The position numbers and the translations under genes were made by a program. Below the pieces are notes generated by a model. That model did not search any database. It was not told the origin of the DNA and worked only from the letters and a program-made list of their open reading frames with translations. Shown here in pieces: positions 1-7,794 of a stretch of 64,000 bases of DNA (positions are counted from its first letter, which is position 1; every line of letters begins with the position of its first letter). The stretch is from CAZUMJ01 sp964621605 (lineage in GTDB: Bacteria > Actinomycetota > Acidimicrobiia > Acidimicrobiales > Iamiaceae). Location of the stretch: contig CAZUMJ010000008.1 of the NCBI GenBank assembly GCA_964621605.1, positions 28,484-92,483 of the forward strand. The letters are read 5' to 3'.

Positions 1-573
1 CGAGATGCCCTTGTGCTTCGAGACGTCCGGGTCGGTGCGTGCCAGCACGAAGCAGTAGTCGGCGTACTGCGCCTGCGTGGTCCAGACCTTCTGCCCGGTG
101 ATCACCCACTCGTCGCCGTCGAGCTCCGCACGGGTCTTCAACCCCGCCAGGTCAGAGCCCGCCTCCGGCTCGGAGAAGCCCTGGCACCAGGCGATCTGGC
201 CTTTGAGGATCTGCGGCAGGAAGTGCTTCTTCTGCTCCTCGGTGCCCCACTGCAAGATGGTGGGGCCGACCAGCGTGTCGCCGAAGAAGTCGGCCCGCAT
301 AGGGGCCCGAGCCCGGGCGAACTCCTCGTTCAGCACCACGTTCTGGAGGATCGACAGCCCCTTGCCGCCGTACTCCTGCGGCCACGACGCGCAGATCCAC
401 CCGCCGTCGAAGAGCTGCTGCGGCCAGGTCTTGTTGAACTCCTTGCGCTCTTCGGGCGTCATCTCGAAGCCCTCGTCGAACCAGCCGGCGGGCAGGTGCT
501 CCTCCAGCCAGGTCCTGATGACCACACGGAACTCTTCGGCGTCGGCGGGGTAGCTGAGATCCATGCCGTCCAT
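1..573 (-). CDS. Acyl-CoA dehydrogenase, N-terminal part (cut by window edge)
   Basis: This encodes the first 191 residues of an acyl-CoA dehydrogenase, a flavoprotein that oxidises acyl-CoA at the alpha-beta bond and passes electrons to ETF. The frame has the family signature FSEPEAGSD near the FAD site and a KHKGIS segment at the cut edge; the catalytic C-terminal half lies outside the window. The ATG at 573 was chosen because no in-frame start lies close upstream; an in-frame ATG at 564 is an alternative. A perfect inverted repeat sits immediately upstream of the ATG (574-591), suggesting repressor control. The housekeeping etfBA genes at 12.4-14.2 kb are its likely electron acceptors. Confidence 0.88.
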   Translation of the reverse strand, partial: MDGMDLSYPADAEEFRVVIRTWLEEHLPAGWFDEGFEMTPEERKEFNKTWPQQLFDGGWICASWPQEYGGKGLSILQNVVLNEEFARARAPMRADFFGDTLVGPTILQWGTEEQKKHFLPQILKGQIAWCQGFSEPEAGSDLAGLKTRAELDGDEWVITGQKVWTTQAQYADYCFVLARTDPDVSKHKGIS

Positions 574-591
574 CTTGACCCACGGGTCAAG
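574..591 (-). promoter_or_regulatory. Operator-like inverted repeat before the acyl-CoA dehydrogenase gene
   Basis: CTTGACCC-AC-GGGTCAAG is a perfect 8+8 inverted repeat with a 2-nt centre, ending one base before the ATG. Such palindromes are typical TetR-family operators of fatty-acid catabolism genes. No regulator is encoded next to it in the window, so the ligand and protein are unknown. Confidence 0.5.
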
Positions 592-688
592 ATTCGGCCA
601 CTCGCGCCGGCCACAACTGCTCCGACCAGCCATGACGCGCCCTGGCACAGGGACGCGACCCTGCCCGCCCCCGCCCCCCGTCGCGCCC

Positions 689-694
689 TAAGGT
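689..694 (+). promoter_or_regulatory. Candidate -10 box (TAAGGT), leaderless type
   Basis: TAAGGT lies 6 nt before the ATG at 701, so a transcript from it would start at or next to the start codon. No Shine-Dalgarno sequence is present. Confidence 0.45.
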
Positions 695-700
695 GCCCCC

Positions 701-1861
701 ATGGGGGACACCACAACCGCAGCTGCACCCGTCCGCGAGCGCTGGACCGCCCAATGGGCCGAGCTCTTCGACGAGGTCGTCACGAGCGGCCTCTGCACGG
801 GCTGCGCGGCATGCGTGATCTCGTGCCCGCACGACGTCCTCGGGTACGACCATCACAGCGGCGGCTACCGCCCGTTCCACCTCGAAGACGAGCTCGGCGA
901 CGCCGACTGCGTCCACGGCCAGAAGGGGTGCACGTCCTGCACCCGGGCGTGCCCACGCTTCCGCCTCTGGGAGACGCAGGCCGACGAGCTCATCCACGGC
1001 CGGGTCCGTGATGCCGACGAGGTCGCCGGCATCACCGGCGACGTGCTCCTCGCACGCGCCACCGACCCCGCGGTGAGCGAGCGTGGGCAAGACGGCGGCC
1101 TGGTGAGCGCCATCTTGATCTGGGCCCTCGAACACGACCTGATCGACGCTGCGCTCGTGTCGACGCTCACCGGCGACGGCTCGACATGGGAAGCCCAACC
1201 GAGCCTGGCACTCACCCGCGACGAGGTACTCGCCGCGGGCGGCAGCCGCTACACCTACTCGGCCAACACCCTCGCCTACGACGCCGCCATCGAGTCCGGC
1301 GCCGAACGCATCGCGCTCGTCGGGATGGGATGCCAGACCTCGGCCCCCGCAGTCATGAAGGCGCGCAAGATCGGCAAGGTCGGTCGCCGGTTCAGCCTCA
1401 GCATCGGGCTGCTGTGCTCGAAGACGTTCGACGACGCGATCTTCCCCGAGCTCTTCGAGGCCCGTTACGGCCTGGCGCGCGCCGACATGGTCAAGATGAA
1501 CATCAAGGGCGTCTTCCAGATCTGGATGCGCGACGGCAGCTACCACGAGATCCCGCTCAAGGAGTGCCACGCGTGGACCCGGGAGGGGTGCCAGCACTGC
1601 CCCGACTTCGCCGCCGAGCACGCCGACATCTCCACCGGCGGCATCGGGGCCTTCAACGACTGGACGCTCACCATCGTGCGCACCGACCTCGGCCGTCAGA
1701 TCATCGACGGCCTCCTGGCCGATGGCCTCATCGAGACCCGACCGGGCGACGACGACCCGGGTGCCATCGCGCTCATGCGCAAGCTGGCCACCCGCAGCCG
1801 CAAGCGGTGGCCCGAAGTCGCCGTGGCGGCACCTCGGTTGCTGCCGCAGCCCGCTGGCTGA
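701..1861 (+). CDS. Coenzyme F420 hydrogenase/dehydrogenase beta-subunit (FrhB/FdhB) family protein
   Basis: A 386-residue iron-sulfur flavoprotein of the FrhB/FdhB family, whose members move electrons between F420 (or another deazaflavin/flavin) and Fe-S partners. The N-terminus carries two ferredoxin-like cysteine sets: C32, C35, C38, C42 and C70, C77, C80, C84 (GLCTGCAACVISCP and GCTSCTRACP). The FrhB N- and C-terminal domains follow, with GMGCQTSAP and a later CQHCPDF cysteine pair. No hydrogenase large subunit or formate dehydrogenase lies nearby, so it is an orphan subunit with unknown substrate. The ATG is preceded by a close -10-like box. It converges on the lipoprotein gene, and a 35-bp duplication spans its stop codon. 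Confidence 0.85.
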   Translation: MGDTTTAAAPVRERWTAQWAELFDEVVTSGLCTGCAACVISCPHDVLGYDHHSGGYRPFHLEDELGDADCVHGQKGCTSCTRACPRFRLWETQADELIHGRVRDADEVAGITGDVLLARATDPAVSERGQDGGLVSAILIWALEHDLIDAALVSTLTGDGSTWEAQPSLALTRDEVLAAGGSRYTYSANTLAYDAAIESGAERIALVGMGCQTSAPAVMKARKIGKVGRRFSLSIGLLCSKTFDDAIFPELFEARYGLARADMVKMNIKGVFQIWMRDGSYHEIPLKECHAWTREGCQHCPDFAAEHADISTGGIGAFNDWTLTIVRTDLGRQIIDGLLADGLIETRPGDDDPGAIALMRKLATRSRKRWPEVAVAAPRLLPQPAG

Positions 1862-1919
1862 GCACCCCGGTCAGCTGGGCTCTTCCGCAGCCCGCTGGCT
1901 GAGCACCCCGGTCAGCTGG
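1844..1919. repeat. 35-bp duplication spanning two convergent gene ends
   Basis: Two identical 35-bp copies (1844-1878 and 1885-1919) are separated by 6 nt. The first copy contains the TGA of the FrhB-like gene; the second contains the stop of the opposing lipoprotein gene. Each copy can form only a short GCTGA/TCAGC stem, so a terminator role is possible but weak. Confidence 0.9.
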
Positions 1920-2478
1920 ACGCAGTGGCGGGAACGACCGACGTGCTCCCGGGCGGCAGGCTGCCCGTCGGGGCGGAGTCGGTCGAGATCTTGCCCGAGC
2001 CGGTGGAATCGGCGGGTGCACTGTCGGTCGAGGTCTTGCCCGCGGGAACGACCGGGCCGGACGCGCCGGGCGCGCACACCTTGACGAACTCGGCGTACTT
2101 CGGCAGCACCTTCTCGATCGGGTTGGCGGCCGGGTCGTCACGGATCTTCGACTGGGCCGCTGCGAACTGCTTGAACGGCACGCCGCCCTTGTCGGCATCG
2201 GCGCTCAGCTTGCCGATGAGGCACTCACACGAGCGCTTGCTGGCCGCTGCCTCCGGGTCGGTGGCGGCGACGCCGGTGGGCGACAGCCCTCGCCTGCAAC
2301 CCTCGACGAAGTTCTCCTTCACCGAGTCGCTGTAGGACGTCGGGTCACGTTGCCCGGTGCAGGCACTCAACGCCACCAGGGCAAACAACGCCAGAACCAG
2401 GGCGGCTAGCCCACGTGCACCGGTGCGGCCACGAGGAGCGGCAGGGGGTCGCGTCGAGGGCAGGGCAACAGCGGACAT
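1912..2478 (-). CDS. Putative secreted lipoprotein, cysteine-rich, function unknown
   Basis: A 188-residue protein with a basic N-terminus, a hydrophobic stretch of Ala, Leu and Val, and a lipobox ending LSAC, so it is probably lipid-anchored outside the cell. The mature part has further cysteines (EGC, CEC, VC) that could form disulfides, and a low-complexity Ser/Thr/Pro/Asp/Gly tail. I do not recognise the family. The ATG at 2478 places the signal peptide at the N-terminus and sits 7 nt after a -10-like TAGCGT. Its stop lies in one copy of the 35-bp duplication. Confidence 0.7.
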   Translation of the reverse strand: MSAVALPSTRPPAAPRGRTGARGLAALVLALFALVALSACTGQRDPTSYSDSVKENFVEGCRRGLSPTGVAATDPEAAASKRSCECLIGKLSADADKGGVPFKQFAAAQSKIRDDPAANPIEKVLPKYAEFVKVCAPGASGPVVPAGKTSTDSAPADSTGSGKISTDSAPTGSLPPGSTSVVPATASS

Positions 2479-2485
2479 CTGCGCA

Positions 2486-2491
2486 ACGCTA
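2486..2491 (-). promoter_or_regulatory. Candidate -10 box (TAGCGT), leaderless type
   Basis: Read on the - strand, TAGCGT lies 7 nt before the lipoprotein ATG at 2478. Confidence 0.45.
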
Positions 2492-2536
2492 CCGGGCAGC
2501 GCTCCACCGCTTCGAACCCGCACGAGCCCGGACGCG

Positions 2537-2567
2537 CCGGAGGCGCCGCCCGTAGCGGCGCCTCCGG
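2537..2567 (-). terminator. Hairpin terminator after the uracil-DNA glycosylase gene
   Basis: A perfect 13-bp GC-rich stem (2537-2549 with 2555-2567) closes a 5-nt loop downstream of the glycosylase stop at 2737. There is no clear U tract, as is usual in high-GC actinobacteria. Confidence 0.65.
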
Positions 2568-2736
2568 ACTCGCCCGATGGAGGCTCCCCTCCTCCACCGA
2601 CTTCCCTCCACGGGAGTACACATAAAGCATCGGCGGAACCGCCGCATCCCCCATGAGCCGATCGGCTCATTCCACATCGAAAGGGCCGAACGACCCAGAA
2701 AGAGCACGCGGTGACGTCGGACCGGGGCGACGGCGC

Positions 2737-3399
2737 TCAGCCCGCGAGCACACGGGCGTGCTCGAAGACCTCGTCGAGCATGGCGGGCGTGAGCCGCCCC
2801 GTGAAGGTGTTCTGCTGGCTCACGTGGTACGAGGCAAGCAGGTGACGCCCATCGGGCAGCTCGGTGTGCGCGCCGTGACCGAAGCAAGGTCGCGGTCGCA
2901 GGCCGAGGTGCTCGGCCACCACCTGGTGCCCGAAGCCACCCAACACGACGACCACCTTCCAGGGGAGCAGTGCCAACTCTCGCTCGAGGAAGGGGCGGCA
3001 CGTGTCGCGTTCCTGCACCGTCGGCTTGTTGGCAGGCGGCGCGCAACGCACCGGAGCCGTCACCCACAGGTCGCGCAGCGTCAGTCCATCGTCACGCGAG
3101 TGACTCGTGGGCTGCGACGCGAAGCCCGTGCGGTGAAGCGAGGCGAACAAGACGTCTCCCGAGCGGTCGCCGGTGAACATCCGCCCGGTACGGTTCGCGC
3201 CGTGCGCGGCGGGGGCGAGGCCCACCACCACCACGTGAGCCGCTGGGTCGCCGAAGCCGGGAACGGGTCGCCCCCAGTACTCCTCGTCGCGAAACGCCGC
3301 CCGCTTCTCGCGCGCGACCTGCTCACGCCACGCCACGAGGCGCGGACAAGCACGACACTCGACCACCTCGGCGGTCACCTGCTCGAGCGAGTCAGTCAC
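2737..3399 (-). CDS. Uracil-DNA glycosylase, family 5 (UdgB type)
   Basis: A 220-residue base-excision repair enzyme that removes uracil and related deaminated bases from DNA. The family 5 active-site region is clear (GLAPAAHGANRTG near residues 60-72, followed by FTGDRSG), as are a VSQQN motif and the four cysteines expected for the [4Fe-4S] cluster (CRAC near residues 15-18, then VRCAPP and DTCRPF). The GTG at 3399 gives the normal length and overlaps the upstream glycosyltransferase stop by 8 nt, indicating translational coupling. Family 5 enzymes lack the usual polar catalytic residue of motif A, and the Ala/His-containing motif here fits that. Confidence 0.9.
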   Translation of the reverse strand: MTDSLEQVTAEVVECRACPRLVAWREQVAREKRAAFRDEEYWGRPVPGFGDPAAHVVVVGLAPAAHGANRTGRMFTGDRSGDVLFASLHRTGFASQPTSHSRDDGLTLRDLWVTAPVRCAPPANKPTVQERDTCRPFLERELALLPWKVVVVLGGFGHQVVAEHLGLRPRPCFGHGAHTELPDGRHLLASYHVSQQNTFTGRLTPAMLDEVFEHARVLAG

Positions 3400-5014
3400 G
3401 AAGCCATTCCGGAGGTGGCGCCGCAGGACCGACGCGCTCGTACACGGTGACACCGTCGACCACGCCGAGCACCCGGTAGCGGGTGCGCAACAGGCGCTCG
3501 AGGTCTGGCAACACCGTCACCGGGTACGCCCCATACCCCCGCAACCCTGCGGTGGACGTGTCGATGAACAGGCGTGGCAGCGAGATCCACAGCGCACCCA
3601 CGTAATCGTGCACCACATCAGGGTCGGCATCCCGCACCGTGGCCGCGCTCTCGATCCGCCCAGCGGACTTCCCCACCACGAAATCGGTGTGCACGAGCCC
3701 ACCGGCCGGCATGCGGTCGGCCGTCCAGTACAGCTCCGGGTACGAACCCCAGATCGCGATGCGATCCGACGAGGTGGAATGTGCGTCGACGAAGCGCGCG
3801 AGCGGCTGCGGGTTCGGCAACGGGTGCAGGCGGCCTGGCACAAGCGCAAGCCCCGCGAACACCGCCGTCGTACAGGCGAGCACCGCACCGAGCAGCCGCC
3901 GAACCGACGGAGCGCAGCGCGCCACGACCGGTGCGGCGAGCAGGCAGAGGGGCGGAAGGACCTGCAGCCAGTAGTGCCCGAAGAACCGCAACCCCGCCAC
4001 CACCGACACCAGGCCCACGACAAGCCACAGCCACAGGTCCGCATCCTCCCAGCGGCCCCGCACCTCGGGCCGCCAGCCGCGTACTGCCAACAGCCCGACG
4101 AGGATCAGATGCCCCACCGCGAAGAGCGCCAAGCTCCCGAGGGCGCGCACGACCACCCCGCGCGACTCCGAGAGGCCGAACAGCAACGAACCGTTCCCTG
4201 TGAACACCCAGATCGCGAACAAGCGGAGCGGCACCGTCAGGCCAACTGCTGCGACGGTCACCAAGGCACCGAACGCGACAGACGCCGCGTGTCCGGCGGG
4301 GCTCCAGCCGCGCGTCCGCACCGCGGTGCCCAGCTCGGCGGGCGCGGCGCAAAGAGCCGCCCGACGAGTCCGTGAGATCGCTCCAGGCTCGAACCCCTCC
4401 GAACCCGCAGCCGCATACCAGGCCGCGAACATTGCAGGGAACACGCCGATCGCCCAGCTCTGCCGCGTCAGCGTGGCCAACCCGACGCACACACCGGCGC
4501 CGAGGGCGCTCCGCACGGAGCCACGACGCGCCACGACGATCGCTGCCACCCCGGGCAGCAGCGCGAGCGGCGAGAAGTTCGCAGCCTGCGCATCTTGCGG
4601 AGCGAACGCCACCGACCCTGCGACGAACAGCGCCGTCCCCCATGCCGCGACGACCCGATCGTGCCGCCGCAGCAACTCGGACGCGAGCAGCAGCGCGGCG
4701 CCCACGACGAGCATCGCTGCGACGACCCGCACAGGGCGCAGGTCGTGGGTTCCCGTCACACGAAACACCCCGGCGTACAGCCAGGCCGCAAGCGGCGGCT
4801 TCCTGTCAATGACGTCGGTGTAGAGGTGGCCGCCGCGGATGAGCGCCATGCCCTGCACGGCGATCGCCGCCTCGTCGGGGTCGAACAAGCGATGCACGAA
4901 CCCAGGGATCCGCAAGGCGAACGTCGCCCCGACGGTGAGTGCCACGAAACGACGGCCAAGGCGGGGGCGTGCACGTGGGACCGGCCGATCCGGCTCGGTC
5001 ACGACGTCGGACAC
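3392..5014 (-). CDS. GT-C fold membrane glycosyltransferase (ArnT/PMT-like)
   Basis: A 540-residue polytopic protein with about ten hydrophobic segments. The first extracytoplasmic loop contains FDPDEA, the acidic motif that binds metal and lipid-phosphate sugar in GT-C enzymes, followed by DRKPPL, the conserved Lys-Pro-Pro element of the ArnT/PMT superfamily. It probably transfers a sugar from a polyprenyl-phosphate donor to an envelope acceptor; the acceptor cannot be told from sequence. The soluble C-terminal region is about 130 residues. The GTG at 5014 is supported by a TATCAT box 6 nt upstream. It is co-transcribed with the glycosylase gene, with no obvious functional link. Confidence 0.83.
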   Translation of the reverse strand: MSDVVTEPDRPVPRARPRLGRRFVALTVGATFALRIPGFVHRLFDPDEAAIAVQGMALIRGGHLYTDVIDRKPPLAAWLYAGVFRVTGTHDLRPVRVVAAMLVVGAALLLASELLRRHDRVVAAWGTALFVAGSVAFAPQDAQAANFSPLALLPGVAAIVVARRGSVRSALGAGVCVGLATLTRQSWAIGVFPAMFAAWYAAAGSEGFEPGAISRTRRAALCAAPAELGTAVRTRGWSPAGHAASVAFGALVTVAAVGLTVPLRLFAIWVFTGNGSLLFGLSESRGVVVRALGSLALFAVGHLILVGLLAVRGWRPEVRGRWEDADLWLWLVVGLVSVVAGLRFFGHYWLQVLPPLCLLAAPVVARCAPSVRRLLGAVLACTTAVFAGLALVPGRLHPLPNPQPLARFVDAHSTSSDRIAIWGSYPELYWTADRMPAGGLVHTDFVVGKSAGRIESAATVRDADPDVVHDYVGALWISLPRLFIDTSTAGLRGYGAYPVTVLPDLERLLRTRYRVLGVVDGVTVYERVGPAAPPPEWLRD

Positions 5015-5020
5015 TCGGCG

Positions 5021-5026
5021 ATGATA
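5021..5026 (-). promoter_or_regulatory. Candidate -10 box (TATCAT), leaderless type
   Basis: TATCAT on the - strand is 6 nt before the GTG at 5014. It lies in a 23-bp divergent gap shared with the + strand gene at 5038. Confidence 0.5.
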
Positions 5027-5037
5027 GGACCACCCCC

Positions 5038-5745
5038 ATGGAGCGAGACGAGTCCGTCCGGGTCGCGACCTTCAACATCCGCCACGGCCGCGTCGGCCAC
5101 CACTGGCCCAGCCTCCCGTGGCGCCTGCGCGACGGCGTGCGGCTCCTCGACGCAGACATCTGCGGCCTCCAGGAGGTCGACCGTCGAGTGGTGCGGTCGT
5201 GGTTCGTCGACCAGCCGGCGTTGACCGCAAAGGCCCTCCGCGCGGGCACCCCCGCGTTCGCCCTCGCGCGACGCTTCCTTGGTGGCGACTACGGCAACGC
5301 ACTGCTGGCGCGTGGCGCCGTGTCGGACGTCCAGGTCATCTCGTTGCCGCTCGGGGTGAAGCCAGAACCCCGCGTCGTCCTCGTCGCGACGGTGCATCAC
5401 TCGTGGCTGCACGCCCGCGTTGCCGTCACCCATCTGCAGAACCACACCGACGACGCACGACTGCAGTTGCAGACGCTGGCAGGCCTGCTCGGGGACGATC
5501 TCCCCGCGATCGTCATGGGCGACCTGAACCTCCATCCCGACGACGTCGCGCCCGCGCTGGAGGCCGCCGGCTACACCGTCGCCGGCGGTGCGAACTCGTC
5601 CCCCGTCGACGACCCGTATCAGCGGATCGACCACGTCGCGGTGCGCGGGCTGCGCATCGAGCAGGTCGACGTGCCCCGTCCACCGGTGAGCGACCATCGC
5701 CCGGTCATCGTCACGCTGGTACCGGGCGACAGCCAGGCCCGATAG
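5038..5745 (+). CDS. Endonuclease/exonuclease/phosphatase (EEP) family protein
   Basis: A 235-residue metal-dependent hydrolase of the DNase I/EEP superfamily. The motifs run in order: ATFNIRHG, the metal-binding Glu in GLQEVD, GDLNLHP (catalytic Asp-Asn pair), IDHVAV and the terminal VSDHRPV with the catalytic His. The substrate could be a phospholipid, nucleic acid or phosphoester; there is no signal peptide. The ATG at 5038 starts just before the fold, and a longer in-frame extension would run back into the divergent gene. The phosphatase gene follows after 10 nt. Confidence 0.87.
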   Translation: MERDESVRVATFNIRHGRVGHHWPSLPWRLRDGVRLLDADICGLQEVDRRVVRSWFVDQPALTAKALRAGTPAFALARRFLGGDYGNALLARGAVSDVQVISLPLGVKPEPRVVLVATVHHSWLHARVAVTHLQNHTDDARLQLQTLAGLLGDDLPAIVMGDLNLHPDDVAPALEAAGYTVAGGANSSPVDDPYQRIDHVAVRGLRIEQVDVPRPPVSDHRPVIVTLVPGDSQAR

Positions 5746-5748
5746 CTT
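5743..5748 (+). promoter_or_regulatory. Possible -10 box (TAGCTT) overlapping a stop codon
   Basis: TAGCTT is 7 nt before the ATG at 5756, but its first three bases are the TAG stop of the upstream gene, so the match may be chance. Confidence 0.22.
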
Positions 5749-5755
5749 CCCGACC

Positions 5756-6418
5756 ATGGCCCGCACCCGACCGCCTGCACCGACCCTGGTGCTGTTCGTG
5801 CGACACGGGCAGACGCCCACCACGGGCGCGGTCCTGCCGGGACGTGCACCCGGCCTGCACCTCGCCGATGCCGGAATGGTCCAAGCCGAGCAGGTGGCGG
5901 CGCGCATCGAGGGGCTCACCGACGCACGCAAGGGGCGATCGGTTGCGGCGGTGTACGCATCGCCGCTCGAACGCACCCGCGAGACGGCTGCACCGATCGC
6001 GAGACGCTGCGGCCTGCGCGTCCGCACCGACCGCGGCCTGCTCGAAGCCGACTTCGGAGACTGGACGGGCGCATCGCTCGCCGCGCTGCGCAAGCTGCCC
6101 GAGTGGACCGCGGTGCAGCGCAACCCGAGTGGGTTCCGCTTCCCCGGCGGCGAGTCGTTCACCGAGATGCAGACGCGCATCGTGGGCGCGGTGCAACGGC
6201 TGTGCGCCGCGCACCCCGGTGCCACGATCGTGGCCGTCTCGCACGCCGACCCGATAAAGGCAGCCGCGGCGCACGCGCTCGGGACGCACCTCGACCTCTT
6301 CCAACGCATCGTCGTGTCGCCCTGCTCGGTCACGGCGATCGCCTACGGGGCCGACGGCCCGATGGTGCTCGCCGTGAACTCGACAGGTGACGACCTCACC
6401 CGCCTCGTCCCCTCCTGA
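5756..6418 (+). CDS. Histidine phosphatase / MSMEG_4193-family phosphomutase
   Basis: A 220-residue member of the phosphoglycerate mutase/histidine phosphatase superfamily. The phosphohistidine motif FVRHGQT is near the N-terminus, the second core Arg lies in YASPLERTRET, the acidic residue in LLEADFGDW, and the second core His in VSHADPIK. The combination with the next two genes (DUF3090 and SCO1664 family) is a conserved actinobacterial trio that often precedes mshC (mycothiol ligase); mshC is not in this window. The natural substrate of this subfamily is not known to me. Confidence 0.87.
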   Translation: MARTRPPAPTLVLFVRHGQTPTTGAVLPGRAPGLHLADAGMVQAEQVAARIEGLTDARKGRSVAAVYASPLERTRETAAPIARRCGLRVRTDRGLLEADFGDWTGASLAALRKLPEWTAVQRNPSGFRFPGGESFTEMQTRIVGAVQRLCAAHPGATIVAVSHADPIKAAAAHALGTHLDLFQRIVVSPCSVTAIAYGADGPMVLAVNSTGDDLTRLVPS

Positions 6419-6436
6419 AACGCGACCAACAGAGCC

Positions 6437-6994
6437 GTGACTCCTCCCGACCCGTCCTTCGACTACGACCACCCCGACCTCTTCGTCGCGGGGGCCCTGG
6501 GCGAACCCGGCAGCCGGGTGTTCCACCTCCAGGCCGCCCAGGACCACGAGCTGATCTCCATCAAGTGCGAGAAGCAGCACGTTGCGGCGCTCGCAACGCA
6601 CCTGGGGCGCATCCTTGCCGACCTGCCCCCAGCCGACAGCTCGGAGGTCGCTGCCATCGAGTCCGGGCTCCGCCAGCCGGTGGAGGACCTGTGGACGGCG
6701 GGCAACCTCGGCGTCGCGTACGACGCAGCCAACGACCGCATCGTCGTTGCGATCGAGCGGTTCGAAGACAGCCTCGCTGCGGAAGACGACGACGACTTCG
6801 ACGACGAGGGCGTCTCCCGACCACTCGACCCGACAGGACGCGTCGCGCTCAGCCGGGCCCAGGCCGCCGCGTTCGTCGCCGTGGCAACCGCACTCGTCGA
6901 GAGCGGACGTCCGTCGTGTCGCTTCTGCGGCGGGCCGATCGACGCGGCGGGCCACGCCTGTCCGCGCGCGAACGGCTTCCGTCCCCGACGCTGA
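6437..6994 (+). CDS. DUF3090 family protein
   Basis: A 185-residue conserved actinobacterial protein of unknown function. The C-terminus has the family's zinc-ribbon-like signature CRFCGGPID, then GHACPRANG. The middle has an acidic run of Asp and Glu near residues 115-123. The GTG at 6437 is 18 nt after the phosphatase stop, and the SCO1664-family gene starts 10 nt after this stop, so the three genes form one operon. The conserved pairing suggests a shared nucleotide- or phosphate-related process. Confidence 0.85.
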   Translation: MTPPDPSFDYDHPDLFVAGALGEPGSRVFHLQAAQDHELISIKCEKQHVAALATHLGRILADLPPADSSEVAAIESGLRQPVEDLWTAGNLGVAYDAANDRIVVAIERFEDSLAAEDDDDFDDEGVSRPLDPTGRVALSRAQAAAFVAVATALVESGRPSCRFCGGPIDAAGHACPRANGFRPRR

Positions 6995-7004
6995 GCACGA
7001 CTGC

Positions 7005-7706
7005 ATGAGCGACGGCACCGATCTGCTGCGCGACGGCACGCTGGAGCTCCTCGGTCGCATTCCGTGGAGTTCCAACGCGGCGTTCCTGGGGGAAGTTCAC
7101 CACGACGGCGAGACGGCGCGCGTCATCTACAAGCCGCACCGAGGTGAGCGTCCGCTGTGGGACTTCCCGCCCGGCTTGGGGGTGCGCGAAGTCGCCGCAT
7201 GGGTGGTGTCCGAGGCGTTGGGCTGGGCGGTAGTACCGCCGACGGTGCTGCGCGACGGGCCCTTCGGAAGCGGCTCCGTCCAGCTCTACATCGACGCGGA
7301 CCCGGACCTGCACTACTTCGTGTGGTTGGAGGAGGGCGAGCACGAGGTTCTGGAGGGCCTCCGCACCCTGTGTGCGTTCGATCTGATCGTGAACAACGCG
7401 GATCGCAAGGCCGGGCACTGCCTGCTCGACGCGCAGCGTCACGTGTGGGGCATCGATCACGGGCTGGCGTTCCACCACGAGCCGAAGCTGCGCACCGTCA
7501 TCTGGGACTTCGCCGGCGAGCCGATCCCGGAGGAGCTGCGGGCGTCGGCCCGGGCGTTCGCCGAGCATGACCTTCCCGCCGCGCTGGTGACGATGCTCAC
7601 CCCGTTCGAGCGCGACGCCCTGCAGACTCGGGCGGCTGCACTCTCCCGCACCGAGACGTTTCCCTCGGATCCCACCGGTCGGGCCTACCCCTGGCCGCTC
7701 GTGTAG
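7005..7706 (+). CDS. SCO1664 family protein (PI3/4-kinase-like fold)
   Basis: A 233-residue protein of the SCO1664 family. It carries a distant phosphatidylinositol 3/4-kinase-like catalytic pattern: an ATP-binding-type Lys in RVIYKPHRGE, the loop DLIVNNADRKAGHC and IDHGLAFH. The substrate is unknown; protein or small-molecule phosphorylation is possible. The ATG at 7005 was chosen because the longer open frame upstream would overlap nearly all of DUF3090 and lacks family sequence. It is the last gene of the trio operon. Confidence 0.83.
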   Translation: MSDGTDLLRDGTLELLGRIPWSSNAAFLGEVHHDGETARVIYKPHRGERPLWDFPPGLGVREVAAWVVSEALGWAVVPPTVLRDGPFGSGSVQLYIDADPDLHYFVWLEEGEHEVLEGLRTLCAFDLIVNNADRKAGHCLLDAQRHVWGIDHGLAFHHEPKLRTVIWDFAGEPIPEELRASARAFAEHDLPAALVTMLTPFERDALQTRAAALSRTETFPSDPTGRAYPWPLV

Positions 7707-7794
7707 CCACCGCAGCCGGCGCGGGGCACTCGATCGCCCGCCACGCCCGACATCGGGTGGCACCCAGCCCGGTCGTGTCGTGTAGACGAGTGCG

